This document shows positions 62,893-64,000 of a stretch of DNA of 64,000 nt, piece after piece. This DNA comes from Pseudobutyrivibrio sp. OR37 (lineage in GTDB: Bacteria; Bacillota; Clostridia; Lachnospirales; Lachnospiraceae). Where the stretch lies: NCBI RefSeq assembly GCF_900113655.1, contig NZ_FOQF01000003.1, forward strand, positions 117,396 through 181,395, written 5' to 3'. Position 1 is the stretch's first letter; the number at the start of each line of letters is the position of its first letter. The notes beneath the pieces were generated by a model. That model was not told the DNA's origin. It saw nothing but the letters and a program-made list of their open reading frames with translations, and made no database searches. The position numbers and the translations under genes are program-made.

Positions 62893-63162
62893 CTAATTAT
62901 AAATCCTATTATTATACCGAATTGAGTCTATTATTTTATCTGCAATAATCTCACTCTCTTCAATTTTTCCCCCATAAATATCTTCTCCAAACGCTTGTAT
63001 GAATACCTCGTTAATTTTTTTAGTTAAACTAATTTTGTCTACATCGATATTGTTTAAATAATTAGAAATCTTTTTAATCTCTTCTTCATATTCATCTTCT
63101 GGTGCGTATGGGAAAAATTCAATAGGATCCCATTCATTGATTATTTTAGTTATGTTGTCAAT
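62893..63162 (-). CDS. DUF1871-like protein with an ATT start or lost start codon
   Basis: An open frame of 89 residues encodes ITKIINEWDPIEFFPYAPED, then EYEEEIKKISNYLNNIDVDK and a C-terminal EESEIIADKIIDS. This matches the small helical DUF1871 pattern (NEWDPI, FFPYAPxDEY), a family found among immunity proteins. GGAGAG lies five bases before the codon ATT at 63162, exactly where ATG is expected, and there is no in-frame ATG upstream. Either ATT is used as a rare start or the gene is silenced by one base change. Confidence 0.7.
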   Translation of the reverse strand: MDNITKIINEWDPIEFFPYAPEDEYEEEIKKISNYLNNIDVDKISLTKKINEVFIQAFGEDIYGGKIEESEIIADKIIDSIRYNNRIYN

Positions 63163-63164
63163 TT

Positions 63165-63359
63165 TTACTCTCCGAATAATCTCATAATAATCTGTACAAT
63201 TGAACTATCAAAGAACTCACTACTCCAAGCCGTTATAAGTTTCCCTTCTTTACAAACTATCGCAACGCCTTACTTGGCTATAAATACAAATTTATTTCCA
63301 CCATTCTGTGATAAAACTTTTCCACCAGCAACAATATCGTCTATTAAAGACCGGCTCAT
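63165..63359 (-). pseudogene. Toxin tail with an in-frame stop
   Basis: The minus strand encodes SRSLIDDIVAGGKVLSQNGG and NKFVFIAK, then TAA, then continues in the same frame as GVAIVCKEGKLITAWSSEFF and DSSIVQIIMRLFGE. One stop codon interrupts a toxin end. The final stop lies inside the ribosome binding site of the DUF1871-like gene, as in a toxin-immunity pair. Confidence 0.75.
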
Positions 63360-63409
63360 CCCCCTTTGAAACATTCTCTACATTTCATGTTCAGCATAAA
63401 TTGACCAAT

Positions 63410-63488
63410 ATTTTCTGTAAGAAAATGTTGCATAGCAAAGCCAGGTTCTTGTGGGTCTTTTCCTTAAGTTGCCCACAAGAAGTCCTGG
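63410..63488 (-). repeat. Three-hairpin element, copy A
   Basis: In minus-strand sense the hairpins are CCAGG-AC-TTCTTGTGGG/CCCACAAGAA-CCTGG (63441-63488), TTGC-TAT-GCAA (63428-63438) and ATTTTC-TTACA-GAAAAT (63410-63426). Compared with copy B, order, spacing and loop (CTTAAGGAAA versus CTTAGGGAAA) are kept while stem bases change in pairs. It interrupts a Hint fragment. Confidence 0.65.
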
Positions 63489-63617
63489 TAATCCTCTACT
63501 GCAAAATTGTATACAGTAACTGGCTTAACTAAATGTTCTTTACTCTTAGAATCTAAATGAAGCTTGTTGCCATCGCCATCTACAAGAGTGTCTGAATATC
63601 TCAACTCCCCTGACATT
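63464..63617 (-). pseudogene. Hint-domain C-terminal fragment
   Basis: The minus strand reads GELRYSDTLVDGDGNKLH, then KPVTVYNFAVEDYQDFLWAT and a stop. VTVYNFxVEDY is the end of Hint domains, normally followed by HTYxVG. Here that part is replaced by the three-hairpin element. The start of the domain is missing. Confidence 0.82.
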
Positions 63618-63734
63618 GTATTTTTTAGAACCTAAAATCTTAGAAAACTATAACAGATTAAAATGGCATTATATCCGATTACAAAATAGAAAATTATTAT
63701 GGATATTGGGATTATTCTATAATATTATTTCAAA

Positions 63735-64000
63735 TTAAGATTTCAACAATTCCAAATCACCATCAACAAAGCCAACAGCAACACCATCTAAGTTGTTAAG
63801 TAATTTCTTATACGTGCCTTCTTTTAAATATCTCGATACCATATCTGAAATCATTAATTGGATTTCTGACCAATCACTATCTTGGATCCATCTAAGTGGA
63901 TTATTTCTTGTGCCAAAATCAGTAACTTCATCACAAGCCCAATCAGAATCATCTTCATCAAATGAAGAGCACCCAACCATTTCTAATGACCAAGTGTTAT
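63735..64000 (-). CDS. Candidate immunity protein (partial, 5' end outside window)
   Basis: The frame stays open from the stop at 63735 to the window edge, reading NTWSLEMVGCSSFDEDDSDW, then ACDEVTDFGTRNNPLRW and GVAVGFVDGDLELL. An ATG at 63980 exists, but the conserved-looking sequence continues upstream of it, so the true start is probably beyond the window. The FDEDDSDWACDE and GVAVGFVDGDLE blocks recur in small proteins next to RHS and Hint toxins as I recall. The function is inferred from that and from position. Confidence 0.6.
   Translation of the reverse strand, partial: NTWSLEMVGCSSFDEDDSDWACDEVTDFGTRNNPLRWIQDSDWSEIQLMISDMVSRYLKEGTYKKLLNNLDGVAVGFVDGDLELLKS

Overview
The window is a low-GC chromosomal segment from an anaerobic, motile Firmicute. 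It most resembles Lachnospiraceae of the Butyrivibrio/Pseudobutyrivibrio/Roseburia type. This rests on gene order: ispG-rseP-dxr-cdsA-uppS-frr-pyrH, rpsB-tsf, one very long fla/che cluster and a neighbouring codY-topA-dprA-comM block. The Clostridia-type flagellar set (FliY, CheC/CheD, FlhF/FlhG, CheY inside the cluster) points the same way. Almost every gene lies on the minus strand; the one clear plus-strand gene is a DUF1292 protein at 52711-53022. I had no database access, so family names come from motif recognition.

Layout, in window order (transcription runs right to left). 1-7564: MEP isoprenoid enzymes (partial ispG, dxr), the RseP-type protease, lipid synthesis (cdsA, uppS), frr and pyrH, then a bactofilin and a membrane-anchored polysaccharide deacetylase. 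7703-9554: rpsB-tsf with its own promoter and terminator. 9564-43083: flagellum and chemotaxis genes, about 33 kb. The half from flgB to flgE encodes rod, MS-ring, export ATPase and hook; the half from motA encodes stator, switch, export gate, FlhF/FlhG, chemotaxis core, sigma-28 and four poorly known small proteins. A terminator and a 400-base gap with a nested inverted repeat split the halves. 43329-49061: codY, topA, dprA, comM. 49152-57012: trpS, a DUF5662 protein, an isoamylase-like protein, DUF1292, a UvrD-type helicase, gltX and a small membrane protein.

57013-64000 is an AT-rich accessory region of a different kind. It begins with a strict tandem array of six 52-base imperfect palindromes. 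Then comes a polymorphic-toxin graveyard: one RHS core stub, one nearly whole Hint-toxin gene overlapping its probable immunity gene, at least three further Hint scraps, at least four detached toxin tails, and about eight candidate immunity genes (including DUF1629/Imm11-like and DUF1871-like proteins). One immunity gene exists twice, the second copy deleted in the middle. Two copies of a three-hairpin element with compensating stem changes lie inside Hint scraps.

The items I consider most worth a second look are the 52-base array, the three-hairpin element, the isoamylase-like protein whose catalytic motifs are replaced, the nested inverted repeat between flgE and motA, and the toxin/immunity cassette array.
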